From NCBI GenBank assembly GCA_900543415.1, contig UQRE01000010.1, forward strand, positions 1 through 62,447: DNA of 62,447 nt. The letters are read 5' to 3'. The notes beneath the pieces are model-generated. The model saw only the letters and a list, made by a program, of their open reading frames with translations. It made no database searches and was not told the origin of the DNA. The stretch comes from an uncultured Dorea sp. GTDB lineage: Bacteria > Bacillota > Clostridia > Lachnospirales > Lachnospiraceae. The position numbers were made by a program, and so were the translations under genes. The stretch's first letter is position 1, and each line of letters starts with the position of its first letter. Positions 7,779 to 16,648 of the stretch are shown one piece after another.

Positions 7779-8699
7779 TTAAAATGGTGTTCCTTCCAGA
7801 TCATACGGCGTTACCTGATACACGTAATAATTCAGCCAGTTCGTGTAAAGATTATTCGCAGTCGCACGCCAAGTAAGAAGCGGCTTCTTATCCGGGTCGT
7901 TATTCTCGTAATAGTTCTTCGGGATCTCAATTTCCAATCCTTTCCCGATGTCCCTCTTATATTCTGTGTCCAGGGTCACACGGTCATATTCCGGATGTCC
8001 CATCACGAAGATTTTACGTCCCTCGTCTGCCATAGCAAGGAAAAGTCCTGCTTCTTCAGATTCTGCAAGCACTGTCAGACGTTCTTCTGCACGGATCTTA
8101 TCCATCGGAACTTCTGTATGTCTGGAATGCGGAGCCATAAATATATCATCAAACCCTCGAACAAGCGGAATTCTTCTATTCATAACCCGATGTGCAAAAA
8201 TCCCGAACATCTTATGATCCAACTGCACTTTATCAATTCCATAATGATAATAGATTCCCGCCTGCGCTCCCCAGCAGAGATGGAGCGTAGAGGTTACGTG
8301 GCTTTTCGTCCACTCCATGATCTCTGTCAATTCTTCCCAATAATCTACCTCTTCAAAAGGCATCTGCTCTACCGGTGCTCCTGTAATAATGAAGCCATCA
8401 AACTTCTGGTTTTTAATCTCGTTAAACTTCTGATAAAATTTATTCAAATGACTGGTTGGTGTATTCTTGGACTGGTGGCTCGATACCGTCACAAAGCTTA
8501 CATCTACTTGAAGCGGAGTATTTGAAAGTGACCTCAAAATCTGAAGCTCTGTATCTTCTTTTAGAGGCATCAGATTCAAAAGTCCGATCTTGATCGGACG
8601 GATATCTTGATGCGTTGCCCGATGTTCGTCCATTACAAATATATTTTCTTTTTCTAATATTTCCTTCACCGGAAGATCATTTTGTACACGAATTGGCAT
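7779..8699 (-). CDS. Homoserine O-acetyltransferase (MetA family)
   Basis: First committed enzyme of methionine synthesis from homoserine. Seen: catalytic Cys142 in LCWGAQAG, His235 and Glu237 in MGHPEYD, and TGAPVEQ with Glu at 111. In MetA enzymes Gly111 is linked with succinyl-CoA and Glu111 with acetyl-CoA, so acetyl transfer is predicted despite the usual name homoserine succinyltransferase. The 306-residue length is normal. I start at ATG 8699, ten bases after AAGGGG; ATG 8708 is too close to that site. It follows the AI-2E-family gene by 43 bases and probably shares its transcript. No SAM riboswitch is visible upstream. Confidence 0.95.
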   Translation of the reverse strand: MPIRVQNDLPVKEILEKENIFVMDEHRATHQDIRPIKIGLLNLMPLKEDTELQILRSLSNTPLQVDVSFVTVSSHQSKNTPTSHLNKFYQKFNEIKNQKFDGFIITGAPVEQMPFEEVDYWEELTEIMEWTKSHVTSTLHLCWGAQAGIYYHYGIDKVQLDHKMFGIFAHRVMNRRIPLVRGFDDIFMAPHSRHTEVPMDKIRAEERLTVLAESEEAGLFLAMADEGRKIFVMGHPEYDRVTLDTEYKRDIGKGLEIEIPKNYYENNDPDKKPLLTWRATANNLYTNWLNYYVYQVTPYDLEGTPF

Positions 8700-8742
8700 A
8701 TCTATCATTCCCCTTTTCTAATTTCTGCCTATAAGACTTCAT

Positions 8743-10086
8743 TTATTCTTCTGTCTCTTTCTCCTGCATATGTGAGCCCACATAATTTCCCCTATCATCC
8801 ACATAACTAAGCGGATCATAATAATCCGAATCGCTTGGAAGATGTTTGTGTTCCAGCCGGTTATTGATCAACATCTGTACAATGTAATACAAAACAGCAA
8901 AGGTCGGCACTCCCATCACCATTCCAACGAATCCAAACAGACCTCCGCCAAGCAAAATCGCTACAATTACCCAGAATGCAGACAATCCCGTTGTGTCTCC
9001 TAAAATCTTCGGTCCGAGAATATTTCCGTCAAATTGCTGTAATGCAAGAATGAATAAAACAAAATAAATACCTTTGATCGGATCACTAAGTAGAATTAAG
9101 ATTGTACATGGAATTGCTCCGATATATGGTCCAAAAAACGGAATTACATTCGTCACTCCCACAATTACACTAACCAGCATCACATACGGCATATTCATAA
9201 GACTCACCCCGATAAAGCAGAGAACTCCGATAATCGCGGAATCAATAATCTTTCCTATAATAAAACCGCCAAAGATTTCATTACTCTTCACCGTCAAATG
9301 CAGAAGCATATTCGCATGATTTGGCTTCATAACCGCATAGACAATTTTTTTAGACTGGCGAACAAATAATTCTTTGCTGAACAAAATGTAAATGGACACA
9401 ATAATTCCAATCAGCGCATTAAAAATTTCACTAAAGAAGCTGATAATTCCAACGGTGAGGTTGGACATCCATTCATTTACCTGACCAAGAAGATCCTGAC
9501 GAAGCCAGTTCTGTATCATCGTTGTGCCTTCAGCGACAGCAGCCTGAATCAGCTTATTTGTAGTTGTATCATTTAACTGCACCTCATTTAACTTGCGAAC
9601 GAGATCGTTGAGCTGTCCCGGTAATGTAGAAATCATGTTTTTGATACTTATGTATAATTCCGGAATTAATAAATTAAATAACGCCACAATTAAAGTAATC
9701 AAAAAAACTAATGACACAAAAATCCCAACGGAGCGTGACAGTTTTTCTGCCTGTCCTTCTTTGGAAAGTTTCTTTTTTAATACCGGAATCAAATATTTAT
9801 CGATTTTATTTACAATCGGATTGAGCAAATATGCAATGACTGCTCCATAAACTACCGGCTTCAGTACATCAAACACAATTTGAAATGTGTCTGAAATATG
9901 TGTCATTCGAAGCAGCGCAAAATAAAACACAATACACGCTGCGATCACGAGAAAAAATGTCATTCCTTTACTGAATTGCCGGCGCAGCTTGGATGGACCT
10001 TTCCCCCCAAATTCCGGTCTTACATTGTAGTGGGATTGTATTTTTTCACTTTCCCTCTCTTCTTTTTTATTGTTTTCTTTCTTCAT
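8743..10086 (-). CDS. AI-2E family transporter (PerM/YtvI-like membrane protein)
   Basis: A 447-residue integral membrane protein. Seen: an N-terminal charged tail, one helix near residues 40-60, further pairs of helices, and the conserved C-terminal block VTNVIPFFGPYIGAIPC followed by DPIKGIYFVLFILALQQFDGN split by a short loop, typical of the AI-2E transporter superfamily (TqsA, PerM, YtvI). Family members have been tied to export of autoinducer-2 or to ion antiport, so the substrate here is open. The C-terminal tail is acidic. It is upstream of metA on the same strand. Confidence 0.88.
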   Translation of the reverse strand: MKKENNKKEERESEKIQSHYNVRPEFGGKGPSKLRRQFSKGMTFFLVIAACIVFYFALLRMTHISDTFQIVFDVLKPVVYGAVIAYLLNPIVNKIDKYLIPVLKKKLSKEGQAEKLSRSVGIFVSLVFLITLIVALFNLLIPELYISIKNMISTLPGQLNDLVRKLNEVQLNDTTTNKLIQAAVAEGTTMIQNWLRQDLLGQVNEWMSNLTVGIISFFSEIFNALIGIIVSIYILFSKELFVRQSKKIVYAVMKPNHANMLLHLTVKSNEIFGGFIIGKIIDSAIIGVLCFIGVSLMNMPYVMLVSVIVGVTNVIPFFGPYIGAIPCTILILLSDPIKGIYFVLFILALQQFDGNILGPKILGDTTGLSAFWVIVAILLGGGLFGFVGMVMGVPTFAVLYYIVQMLINNRLEHKHLPSDSDYYDPLSYVDDRGNYVGSHMQEKETEE

Positions 10087-10154
10087 ATTTTACCGTCTCT
10101 TTTCTTTTCACACTTAGAATAAGTATACCCTTTTCCTTTTTTCCCGTCAATAAA

Positions 10155-10201
10155 AGAGCATTCCTTTTTCAGAAAATAAATTTCTTCCAAAAGAATGCTC
10201 T
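10155..10201 (-). terminator. Terminator after the DUF1540 gene
   Basis: Perfect arms AGAGCATTC (10155-10163) and GAATGCTCT (10193-10201) with a long A/T loop, followed on the minus strand by TTTTATT. It lies about 15 bases past the stop at 10216. Confidence 0.75.
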
Positions 10202-10215
10202 CTTATCACGCGTTG

Positions 10216-10536
10216 TTATTTACATCCACACTTAAATGTTGCACATTCCGTCTGCTCGCAATGGCAGGCGTCGCTTCCTTCTACACTGATCTTTCCTGCA
10301 TGGCAGTTGCAATTCTCGTTATACATACAATCCACTGCTTTACAATCAATTTCGCTTTTTGGTGAAGCTGTCCCTGTTACATCACTGTAAGAATCTCCTT
10401 TTCGCTCCTCGAAACTGTCGCAGCAAGTCTCTCCTGCACGCTTTGCATGATTTCCTCCTACTACGATCTGATCCAAATCACAATAGAATTTTTTGTTGTG
10501 TGTACACGTCTGTACAGTACATTTTAATTCTGGCAT
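10216..10536 (-). CDS. DUF1540 protein with two cysteine-rich repeats
   Basis: A 106-residue protein with two copies of the DUF1540 module, residues 3-41 (LKCTVQTCTHNKKFYCDLDQI) and 63-104 (CKAVDCMYNENCNCHAGKI). Each copy has the four to five Cys expected of a small metal-binding fold. The function of the family is unknown; it is common in Clostridia. A clear AGGAGG site is present. It lies between thrS and the AI-2E gene and has its own terminator. Confidence 0.85.
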   Translation of the reverse strand: MPELKCTVQTCTHNKKFYCDLDQIVVGGNHAKRAGETCCDSFEERKGDSYSDVTGTASPKSEIDCKAVDCMYNENCNCHAGKISVEGSDACHCEQTECATFKCGCK

Positions 10537-10624
10537 ATCTTTCCCTCCTTTTCTGCACCTTTCGGCTGATCGGAGTTAGTATGCCCGGAACTTCCGCACA
10601 TTACACCTGATACTTTTGACTTTT

Positions 10625-12556
10625 CTATTCTTCCTCTGCTTTTTCTACTTCGCGGATCTCTTTTTTCTCAATTTCTTCTTTTACTGCCGCAATGAAATCT
10701 GCAAGGCTCTTCTGTCCTTCATCACCGGCAAAACGGCTTCTTACGGATACCACACCGCTCTCTTCTTCTTTTGCGCCTACTACAAGCATGTATGGAATCT
10801 TCTGCATCTGAGCCTCACGGATCTTATAACCGATCTTCTCTGCTCTTTGGTCGATTTCTGCACGAATGCCTACTTCATTTAATTCTTCCAGAACTTTCTT
10901 TCCATATTCCATATATTTATCGGAAATAGGAAGCACTTTTACCTGTACCGGTGCAAGCCATGTTGGGAATGCTCCTGCAAAATGCTCGATCAAAATTCCG
11001 ATAAAACGCTCAATAGAGCCAAATGCTACACGGTGAATCATAATTGGACGGTGTTTTTCTCCATCTGCTCCTACATATTCTAATTCAAATCTCTGCGGCA
11101 TCTGCATATCAAGCTGGATGGTTCCGCACTGCCATGTTCTTCCGATGGAGTCCTCTAAGTGGAAGTCAATCTTCGGTCCGTAGAATGCACCATCACCTTC
11201 ATTTACAATATAGTCAAGGCCAAGATCATCCAATGCGCCTCTTAAACCTTCTGTTGCAAGTTCCCAGTCTTCATCACTTCCCATACTGTCTTCCGGACGT
11301 GTAGACAATTCTACATGATATTTGAATCCGAAGAGGCTGTATACTTCATCAATTAATTTCGCAACACCTTTGATCTCATCACGAATCTGCTCCGGTGTCA
11401 TGAAAATGTGTGCATCATCCTGATTAAAGCATCTTACACGCATCAAGCCATGGAGCTGTCCGGATTTTTCATGACGATGAACCAGACCGATTTCTGCTGC
11501 ACGAAGCGGAAGATCTTTGTAAGAGTGTGGCTCTGCCTTGTATACAAGCATTCCACCCGGACAGTTCATCGGTTTTACCGCATAGTCTTCTCCATCGATC
11601 ACGGTTGCATACATGTTGTCCTTGTAATGATCCCAGTGTCCGGAATTTTCCCACAAATGTCTGCTTAAAATGATTGGAGTAGAAATTTCAACATAGCCAT
11701 TTTTCTTATGAAGTTCTCTCCAATAGTCCAGAAGTGTGTTCTTAAGAACCATTCCTTTCGGAAGGAAGAATGGGAATCCAGGTCCTTCCTCCGCCATCAT
11801 AAATAATCCCAGTTCTTTGCCCAGTTTTCTGTGATCGCGTTTTTTTGCTTCTTCCATCATATGAAGATATTCTTCAAGCTGCGCTTTCTTTGGATAAGCG
11901 ACACCGTAAATTCTTGTGAGCATCTTGTTCTTCTCATCACCTCTCCAGTATGCACCTGCAAGGCTTGTAAGCTTAAATGCCTTCACTGCCTTTGTAGACA
12001 TCAGATGAGGTCCTGCACAGAGGTCTGTAAATTCTCCCTGTGAATAGAAGCTGATTTCTTCTCCCTCCGGAAGATCTTCTACCAATTCTACTTTATATGG
12101 TTCGTCTTTTTCTTTAAAATATGCAATTGCGTCTTCTCTGGATTTTGTGGATCTTTCAATAGCCAGACCTTCTTTTACAATCTTCTTCATCTCAGCTTCG
12201 ATTTTCTCCAGATCTTCTGCTACAAAAGGAGTCTCTCTGTCAAGATCATAATAGAATCCGTTTGCAATTGATGGACCGATTGCAAGCTTTGTATCCGGAT
12301 AGAGACGTTTTACAGCCTGTGCCATAATATGAGAAGCAGTATGATTAAACGCTCCTTTTCCATCCTCGCTGTCGAAGGTAAGAATTTCAAGCTCTGCATC
12401 GGAATCTACAACTGTGCGCAGATCTACAAGTTCTCCATTTACCTTTGCAGATGTTGCTACTCTTGCAAGTCCTTCGCTGATTTCTTTTGCGATGTCAATC
12501 ACCGCCATACCATTTGCCAGTTCCATAACAGAACCGTCCTTCAATGTGATTTTCAT
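10625..12556 (-). CDS. thrS: Threonyl-tRNA synthetase
   Basis: Charges tRNA-Thr. Seen in order over 643 residues: N-terminal TGS domain (1-62), the editing/SAD domain with HTASHIMAQAVKRLYP and CAGPH, the class II catalytic core with MNCPGGM and HRHEKSGQLHGLMRVR, and the anticodon-binding domain with VQVKVLPISDKY. Length is normal and all class II motifs are present. It has AAAGGA upstream of the ATG. An IS element begins only 30 bases upstream of the start codon and separates thrS from the threonine T-box leader at 14812-15075 and the thioesterase gene, so its expression must now rely on a promoter in or near the IS. Confidence 0.97.
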   Translation of the reverse strand: MKITLKDGSVMELANGMAVIDIAKEISEGLARVATSAKVNGELVDLRTVVDSDAELEILTFDSEDGKGAFNHTASHIMAQAVKRLYPDTKLAIGPSIANGFYYDLDRETPFVAEDLEKIEAEMKKIVKEGLAIERSTKSREDAIAYFKEKDEPYKVELVEDLPEGEEISFYSQGEFTDLCAGPHLMSTKAVKAFKLTSLAGAYWRGDEKNKMLTRIYGVAYPKKAQLEEYLHMMEEAKKRDHRKLGKELGLFMMAEEGPGFPFFLPKGMVLKNTLLDYWRELHKKNGYVEISTPIILSRHLWENSGHWDHYKDNMYATVIDGEDYAVKPMNCPGGMLVYKAEPHSYKDLPLRAAEIGLVHRHEKSGQLHGLMRVRCFNQDDAHIFMTPEQIRDEIKGVAKLIDEVYSLFGFKYHVELSTRPEDSMGSDEDWELATEGLRGALDDLGLDYIVNEGDGAFYGPKIDFHLEDSIGRTWQCGTIQLDMQMPQRFELEYVGADGEKHRPIMIHRVAFGSIERFIGILIEHFAGAFPTWLAPVQVKVLPISDKYMEYGKKVLEELNEVGIRAEIDQRAEKIGYKIREAQMQKIPYMLVVGAKEEESGVVSVRSRFAGDEGQKSLADFIAAVKEEIEKKEIREVEKAEEE

Positions 12557-12641
12557 AACCTTTCGTTCCTTTCTTTGTATATTATACCTGAATTATTCAT
12601 GATGATTCATTTAACAACGGCTAAAGCCGCATAGTTACTGA

Positions 12642-12670
12642 ATTTTAATCGAATATTGCTTTTCACCCAA
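12642..12670 (-). promoter_or_regulatory. Candidate outward promoter in the IS end, facing thrS
   Basis: Reading towards thrS: TTGGGT (12665-12670), 17-base spacer, TAAAAT (12642-12647). A small GGCT/AGCC stem (about 12618-12628) follows. A TATAAT also sits across the junction (about 12581-12586). Promoter strength cannot be judged from sequence alone; the call rests on spacing and on the need to transcribe an essential gene. Confidence 0.4.
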
Positions 12671-12750
12671 TAAGTGAATGAAAAAAGAGCATCCATTTGT
12701 GGTAAAATTAAGGTGTCGAATCTTAAAAAATAACCTCAAAGGAGCCCTTT

Positions 12751-14073
12751 ATGAGTATTTTAAACACCTTACCGTTAGAAAGCAATAGACAAATTAAAAT
12801 GAATTTCGATGGAGGCGATTTGTCCTCCGATGCAGGATTACTTCTTATTAAAGAATTCATCTGCAAACTTGGTTTTGTGAAACTTTTAAAATCTGTATTC
12901 AAAACCAATGACACTGCGCTCCGCTATCACAAGGATGACGAGAACCTTTGGCAGGTAATCTACCAGATTCTCGGTGCCTACTTTGAAGATGATTGCGCCG
13001 ATGAACTTATCCATGACCCTGTGTTGACAGCCATCCTTGACAAAAGAGCGCTTGCTTCACAGCCTACCCTGTCCAGATTTTTCAATCGGATGGATGAAAC
13101 AACCCTCGATCAGTTTTATGTTTTGATGCGCAGGTTCCGCAAGGTTGTGTATGCTATAAAAAAACCTCGGCTTTTGTTGCTGGATCTCGATTCAACCCTT
13201 CTTGACACCTATGGGCATCAGGAAGGAGAAGGTTTTAACTTCCATTACCAGAGCCACGGTTATCATCCGTTAGTCTGTTATGACGGAATGACAGGCGACC
13301 TGCTCAAGATTGAACTCCGCAACGGTACGAATTATTCCTCCACAGGAGTTGTGGAATTCCTGCAGCCACTTCTGGACGAATTTCTGACTGATTATCCGGA
13401 TCTGCCGTTACTTCTCAGAGGAGACAGCGGTTTTGCCAAACCGGAACTATATGACCAGTGTGAAACAAACGGTGTGTCCTATGTCATCCGCCTGAAAGAA
13501 AACAGTACATTGCGGGCGCTTGCTTCGGATATTGATGAATGCCTTACCGAAGCAACCAGAAATGACATGGTATCCTACGCTGTGTGCTATGGGGAGTTCA
13601 TGTATCAGGCAGGATCATGGAAATATCCCCGTCGTGTTGTATGCAAAGTAGAAAAACCTACGGATCAGTTGATTCATATGTACACGTTCATCGTTACAAA
13701 CATGGATTCTGCACCGGAAGAACTCATACGGTTCTACTGTAAAAGAGGTAGCATGGAGAACTTTATCAAGGAAAGTAAAAACGGATTCGATTTTACAGCA
13801 GTAAGCAGTTCCTCGAAAATCGTCAATGCAAACCGTTTACAGATACATGCCTTGGCATACAACATATTCAATTGGTTCAAACGATTGGTACTGCCTGCCC
13901 AAATGCGTAAGCAACAGATCGATACCATTCGCCTGAAACTGCTGAAGGTTGCCGCAAAGGCAGTACATTCAGCAAGATATATCACATTCAAGCTTTGTAG
14001 TAGCTGTCCTTATAAGGATGAGTTCTACGAAACACTGAAAAACATCCGGGGACTACAGCCACAGCTGGAATGA
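12751..14073 (+). CDS. IS1380-family transposase
   Basis: A 440-residue DDE transposase of the IS1380 family (transposase DDE group 1). Seen: N-terminal GGDLSSDAGLLLIKEF typical of the family, the first acidic motif LLLDLDSTLLDTYG near residue 145, a second in LLRGDSGFAKPELYDQC near 225-241, and the YCKRGSMENFIKESKNGF box near 327-345 that supplies the final Glu. The frame is intact, with AAAGGAG before ATG 12751. It reads away from thrS. Confidence 0.95.
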   Translation: MSILNTLPLESNRQIKMNFDGGDLSSDAGLLLIKEFICKLGFVKLLKSVFKTNDTALRYHKDDENLWQVIYQILGAYFEDDCADELIHDPVLTAILDKRALASQPTLSRFFNRMDETTLDQFYVLMRRFRKVVYAIKKPRLLLLDLDSTLLDTYGHQEGEGFNFHYQSHGYHPLVCYDGMTGDLLKIELRNGTNYSSTGVVEFLQPLLDEFLTDYPDLPLLLRGDSGFAKPELYDQCETNGVSYVIRLKENSTLRALASDIDECLTEATRNDMVSYAVCYGEFMYQAGSWKYPRRVVCKVEKPTDQLIHMYTFIVTNMDSAPEELIRFYCKRGSMENFIKESKNGFDFTAVSSSSKIVNANRLQIHALAYNIFNWFKRLVLPAQMRKQQIDTIRLKLLKVAAKAVHSARYITFKLCSSCPYKDEFYETLKNIRGLQPQLE

Positions 14074-14263
14074 CAGGTAACAATGAACCTTGGCAGCAAA
14101 AAAAGCGATATTTTTCACCTATGGGGATACTGCGCCCATTTTTAGTCAAAAGCCTTATTCGCAGGCATTGCTTTGGGGCTCAAAAACAAGATAATGGATT
14201 ATTATGAGAAAATCATGGTTTCATGAATAATTCAGGTTATATTTTTAAATTTTCAGGTTTCTC

Positions 14264-14725
14264 TTATTTTTTCTTTCCGGTTTCTTTCTTCACTGCTTCT
14301 CTGTGCTCCTCCAAGCCTCTCATAAACATTTCATGAAATACCGGATTCGCCTGCTTCAAAGATAATGGTCGTCCATCCCGGCTGATAAAACAATGCTTCG
14401 TCGTACCTCTGCTGTGTACCATTTTTGTTGCCTCGTTAATCACTTCATATCCCACCGTCAGTTTGATTCCATTATATTCTTTGATAAAACAGCGGATCTG
14501 AAAAGTATCTCCAAAATGCATCATCCGAAGATAATCTGCCTGTACGGACAGCACCGGACTTATAATTCCGGCCTCTTCCATCTTCTCATATCCCAATCCC
14601 ATCTGCTCCATCAGATCAATCCTCGCCTCTTCAAACCACCGGATATAATTGGAGTGATGGACGATTCCCATCTGATCGGTCTCATAATAATGTACTTTAC
14701 GCTGATAGCCTTCTCTTTTTTTCAC
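14264..14725 (-). CDS. Acyl-CoA thioesterase (4HBT/YbgC type)
   Basis: A 153-residue hot-dog-fold thioesterase. Seen: the family signature YYETDQMGIVHHSNYIRW near residues 13-30 with the active-site Asp in DQMG, and FEEAR just after. Such enzymes cleave acyl-CoA thioesters; the acyl group is unknown. The C-terminal tail is lysine-rich. It is the first gene after the threonine T-box, 87 bases past the leader terminator, and before the IS insertion it probably preceded thrS in one transcript. Confidence 0.88.
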   Translation of the reverse strand: MKKREGYQRKVHYYETDQMGIVHHSNYIRWFEEARIDLMEQMGLGYEKMEEAGIISPVLSVQADYLRMMHFGDTFQIRCFIKEYNGIKLTVGYEVINEATKMVHSRGTTKHCFISRDGRPLSLKQANPVFHEMFMRGLEEHREAVKKETGKKK

Positions 14726-14811
14726 GTTTATTTACTCCCTTTCTCCTGCCCTGTCCGGATACTTCCCCGGTCATGCAGTCTGCGGCATACACTTAAACAC
14801 TGTTCTGTACT

Positions 14812-15075
14812 GCAAAAAAAATCCCTTACAGCTAATATAGCTGTAAGGGACGAGTTCTCTTATAAAATCTCGCGGTTCCACCCTGCTTGTACCGGTTGCA
14901 TCTTTTCAACCAGAACCACTTCATTAAGATGATAACGGAATCACCGGACTGTTTTGCAGTCACTCAGAGGTAGTCTTCAGAAGGTTCCAAAATAAGAAGC
15001 TTTCAGCCGCTGGCTTCTCTCTCTTTTAATTCTTTCCCAACCTACTCGTCTCTTCTACGTGTTGTCATATATGTC
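14812..15075 (-). ncRNA. T-box leader, threonine-specific
   Basis: Minus-strand leader with the conserved T-box AGGGTGGAACCGCG (14871-14884), an AGUA-containing specifier-loop strand (GACGAGTAGG), and a strong terminator whose stem CCCTTACAGCT/AGCTGTAAGGG ends in eight T (14814-14850). In the specifier position, after UGAAG, the triplet is ACU (14972-14974), a threonine codon followed by A. The cysteine T-box in this window has the same UGAAG-codon-A layout. Uncharged tRNA-Thr would favour read-through. The first gene downstream is the thioesterase; thrS lies beyond the IS. Confidence 0.9.
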
Positions 15076-15079
15076 ATTT

Positions 15080-15107
15080 ATTATAGCACTGTCTGAGGCT
15101 TTGTCAA
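15080..15107 (-). promoter_or_regulatory. Promoter of the threonine T-box operon
   Basis: Consensus -35 TTGACA (15102-15107) and -10 TATAAT (15080-15085) with a 16-base spacer. The -35 box overlaps the stop codon of the ydcF-like gene at 15104. A strong housekeeping promoter is expected. Confidence 0.85.
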
Positions 15108-15826
15108 CCACAAATCCATAGTTTCCACACTGCCAGCACTTCACGAATCATATAGTTGACAAACAGCAGTGGATGACAGGATGCCGCCACCGGTTCTATC
15201 CGTCGATATCCAAGTTTCTTCGCGATTCGGCATGCGCGATACAGATGAAAATTATTAGATACGATTCCCACACAATGCTTCTCTTTGTCAAGAAATGTCT
15301 CTGAAAATTCAAGATTTTGCTGCGTTGTTCTGGAACGGTCTTCCAGGTAAATACGCATTTTCTCTATTCCCTGATTCTGCAAATAGTCTGCCATTGCTTC
15401 TGCCTCTGTAATTGCTTCACCTTTTCCCTGACCGCCGGACACGATGACTTTTGTCTCCTTATGAACACTTAGATAGTTCTGCGCCTTTTTCAGTCTGCGA
15501 AGAAGGGAATCTGTAATCTTCCGTCCCCTCACCTGAGCGCCTAGAACGATCAAATAATCACAGGACGCCTGCTTTCTTGGAAACATTGTACTCGACACAA
15601 CGATCAGTGTCACTACAACTGCCCCCAAAACCACATAAAACAGCAGCCAGAAAGCTTCCGGCACATATCCTTTCCGTTCCAAAAAACACAAGATCAAAAA
15701 TCCCATTCCACTAAGCAGCCAGAATCTGGAAAAGGTAGAATCCCATTTTCTAAGATATACACAAAGGCATCCATAGTAGCCCAGACATAAAATTCCTGCA
15801 ATCAATAAGACTATCGGCCGCAACAT
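15104..15826 (-). CDS. YdcF/ElyC-type DUF218 membrane protein
   Basis: A 240-residue protein: three hydrophobic helices in residues 1-82, then a DUF218 domain. Seen: DYLIVLGAQVRG, KVIVSGGQGKGEAITEAEAM, SRTTQQN and GIVSNNFHLYRA, the conserved blocks of the YdcF/SanA/ElyC family, which is linked with envelope maintenance in other bacteria. The reaction is unknown. The start overlaps the SEC-C gene by 16 bases, so the two are probably coupled. Confidence 0.85.
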   Translation of the reverse strand: MLRPIVLLIAGILCLGYYGCLCVYLRKWDSTFSRFWLLSGMGFLILCFLERKGYVPEAFWLLFYVVLGAVVVTLIVVSSTMFPRKQASCDYLIVLGAQVRGRKITDSLLRRLKKAQNYLSVHKETKVIVSGGQGKGEAITEAEAMADYLQNQGIEKMRIYLEDRSRTTQQNLEFSETFLDKEKHCVGIVSNNFHLYRACRIAKKLGYRRIEPVAASCHPLLFVNYMIREVLAVWKLWICG

Positions 15827-16326
15827 TTCTTATACTTCTTACCGGAACCACACGGACATGGATCGTTACGTCCGATCTTCTTCTCCTTGCGGATCGTTGT
15901 AGATTCTTTCTGCTCCTTGTAAAGCTTCTTTAACTCTTCTTCAGAATAAATCTCTTTCCACTGTGGAAGCTCATACAACCAGTCAGCCTTTGCAGCAACC
16001 ATGTTTTTATACAGTTTCTCTTTATCAAAAGCAAGACTTACTTCTGTATTTTCATCCATTGTCTCGATCGGGTTTGGCTCCTTCAAGCTCTCGTCGATAC
16101 CATCTAAAAATCCTACCATTGTAAGCACTTCCTGACCATATTTCTCAGCCAGTTCTTTTACAGTACCTTTTACTTCCTCGTCTGGATTTGTAAGGAGCTG
16201 CTCGTAGATTTCTTTTTCAATCTGGAAATAAGTTCCCCAAAATCTCTGAAGCTGCCCTCTGTCAGCGCTCTCATCATAAGCGATATTTCTCCACTGTTCT
16301 AATAATGTATTACTCATTTTTGTCAT
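15811..16326 (-). CDS. SEC-C metal-binding domain protein
   Basis: A 171-residue protein with a helical body and a C-terminal SEC-C zinc-binding motif, RNDPCPCGSGKKYKKCCGR, the same motif that ends SecA and binds zinc. The body (residues 1-140) matches no family I recognise. The role is unknown; SEC-C modules often contact ribosomes or proteins. It overlaps the ydcF-like gene. Confidence 0.85.
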   Translation of the reverse strand: MTKMSNTLLEQWRNIAYDESADRGQLQRFWGTYFQIEKEIYEQLLTNPDEEVKGTVKELAEKYGQEVLTMVGFLDGIDESLKEPNPIETMDENTEVSLAFDKEKLYKNMVAAKADWLYELPQWKEIYSEEELKKLYKEQKESTTIRKEKKIGRNDPCPCGSGKKYKKCCGR

Positions 16327-16408
16327 ACTCCTTTGTATTCATTTGCATTTTTTCTCTGCTCTTTATATAATATACTAAAGTCTCACTTAGATGTAAAGGA
16401 TGATTACT

Positions 16409-16648
16409 ATGAAAAATACAAATCAAGAAAAAATCAAACGTATTCTTGCAGGAGCCGGCGCTGTCCTTTTGATCCTGATGTATATAAGTACACTGATCTT
16501 TGCGCTGATCGGAAGTCCAAATGCGATCAAGCTTCTCTGGGCTTCCATCGCCTCCACGATTGTTCTTCCGGTACTGCTCTATGGCATTCAGCTTGCTTTC
16601 CGAGTGACAAAAAATGAAGACGAAGACAACACAAAAGACAGGTCTTAA
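16409..16648 (+). CDS. Small two-helix membrane protein
   Basis: A 79-residue protein: basic start KNTNQEKIKR, two membrane helices (about residues 11-32 and 40-62), and a charged acidic/basic tail. I start at ATG 16409, preceded at 8 bases by AAAGGATG; an earlier ATG at 16400 overlaps that site. Family unknown. A strong terminator overlaps its stop codon, so it is monocistronic. Confidence 0.7.
   Translation: MKNTNQEKIKRILAGAGAVLLILMYISTLIFALIGSPNAIKLLWASIASTIVLPVLLYGIQLAFRVTKNEDEDNTKDRS

Larger units (their letters stand above)
12587..14236 (+). mobile_element. Complete IS1380-family insertion sequence
   Basis: A 1650-base element bounded by perfect 16-base terminal inverted repeats, CCTGAATTATTCATGA at 12587-12602 and its reverse complement at 14221-14236. 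It is flanked on both sides by TTATA (12582-12586 and 14237-14241), a 5-base target duplication, which means a simple and probably recent insertion. It carries one transposase gene. Ends and gene are intact, so it may be active. It lies between the thioesterase gene and thrS. Confidence 0.95.

Noticed and set aside
7622..7876. 84-codon plus-strand frame running into metA
   Set aside because: Overlaps the metA end on the other strand and has no ribosome site or known motif.
8700..8742. SAM riboswitch before metA
   Set aside because: The gap to the upstream gene is only 43 bases and has no S-box pattern.
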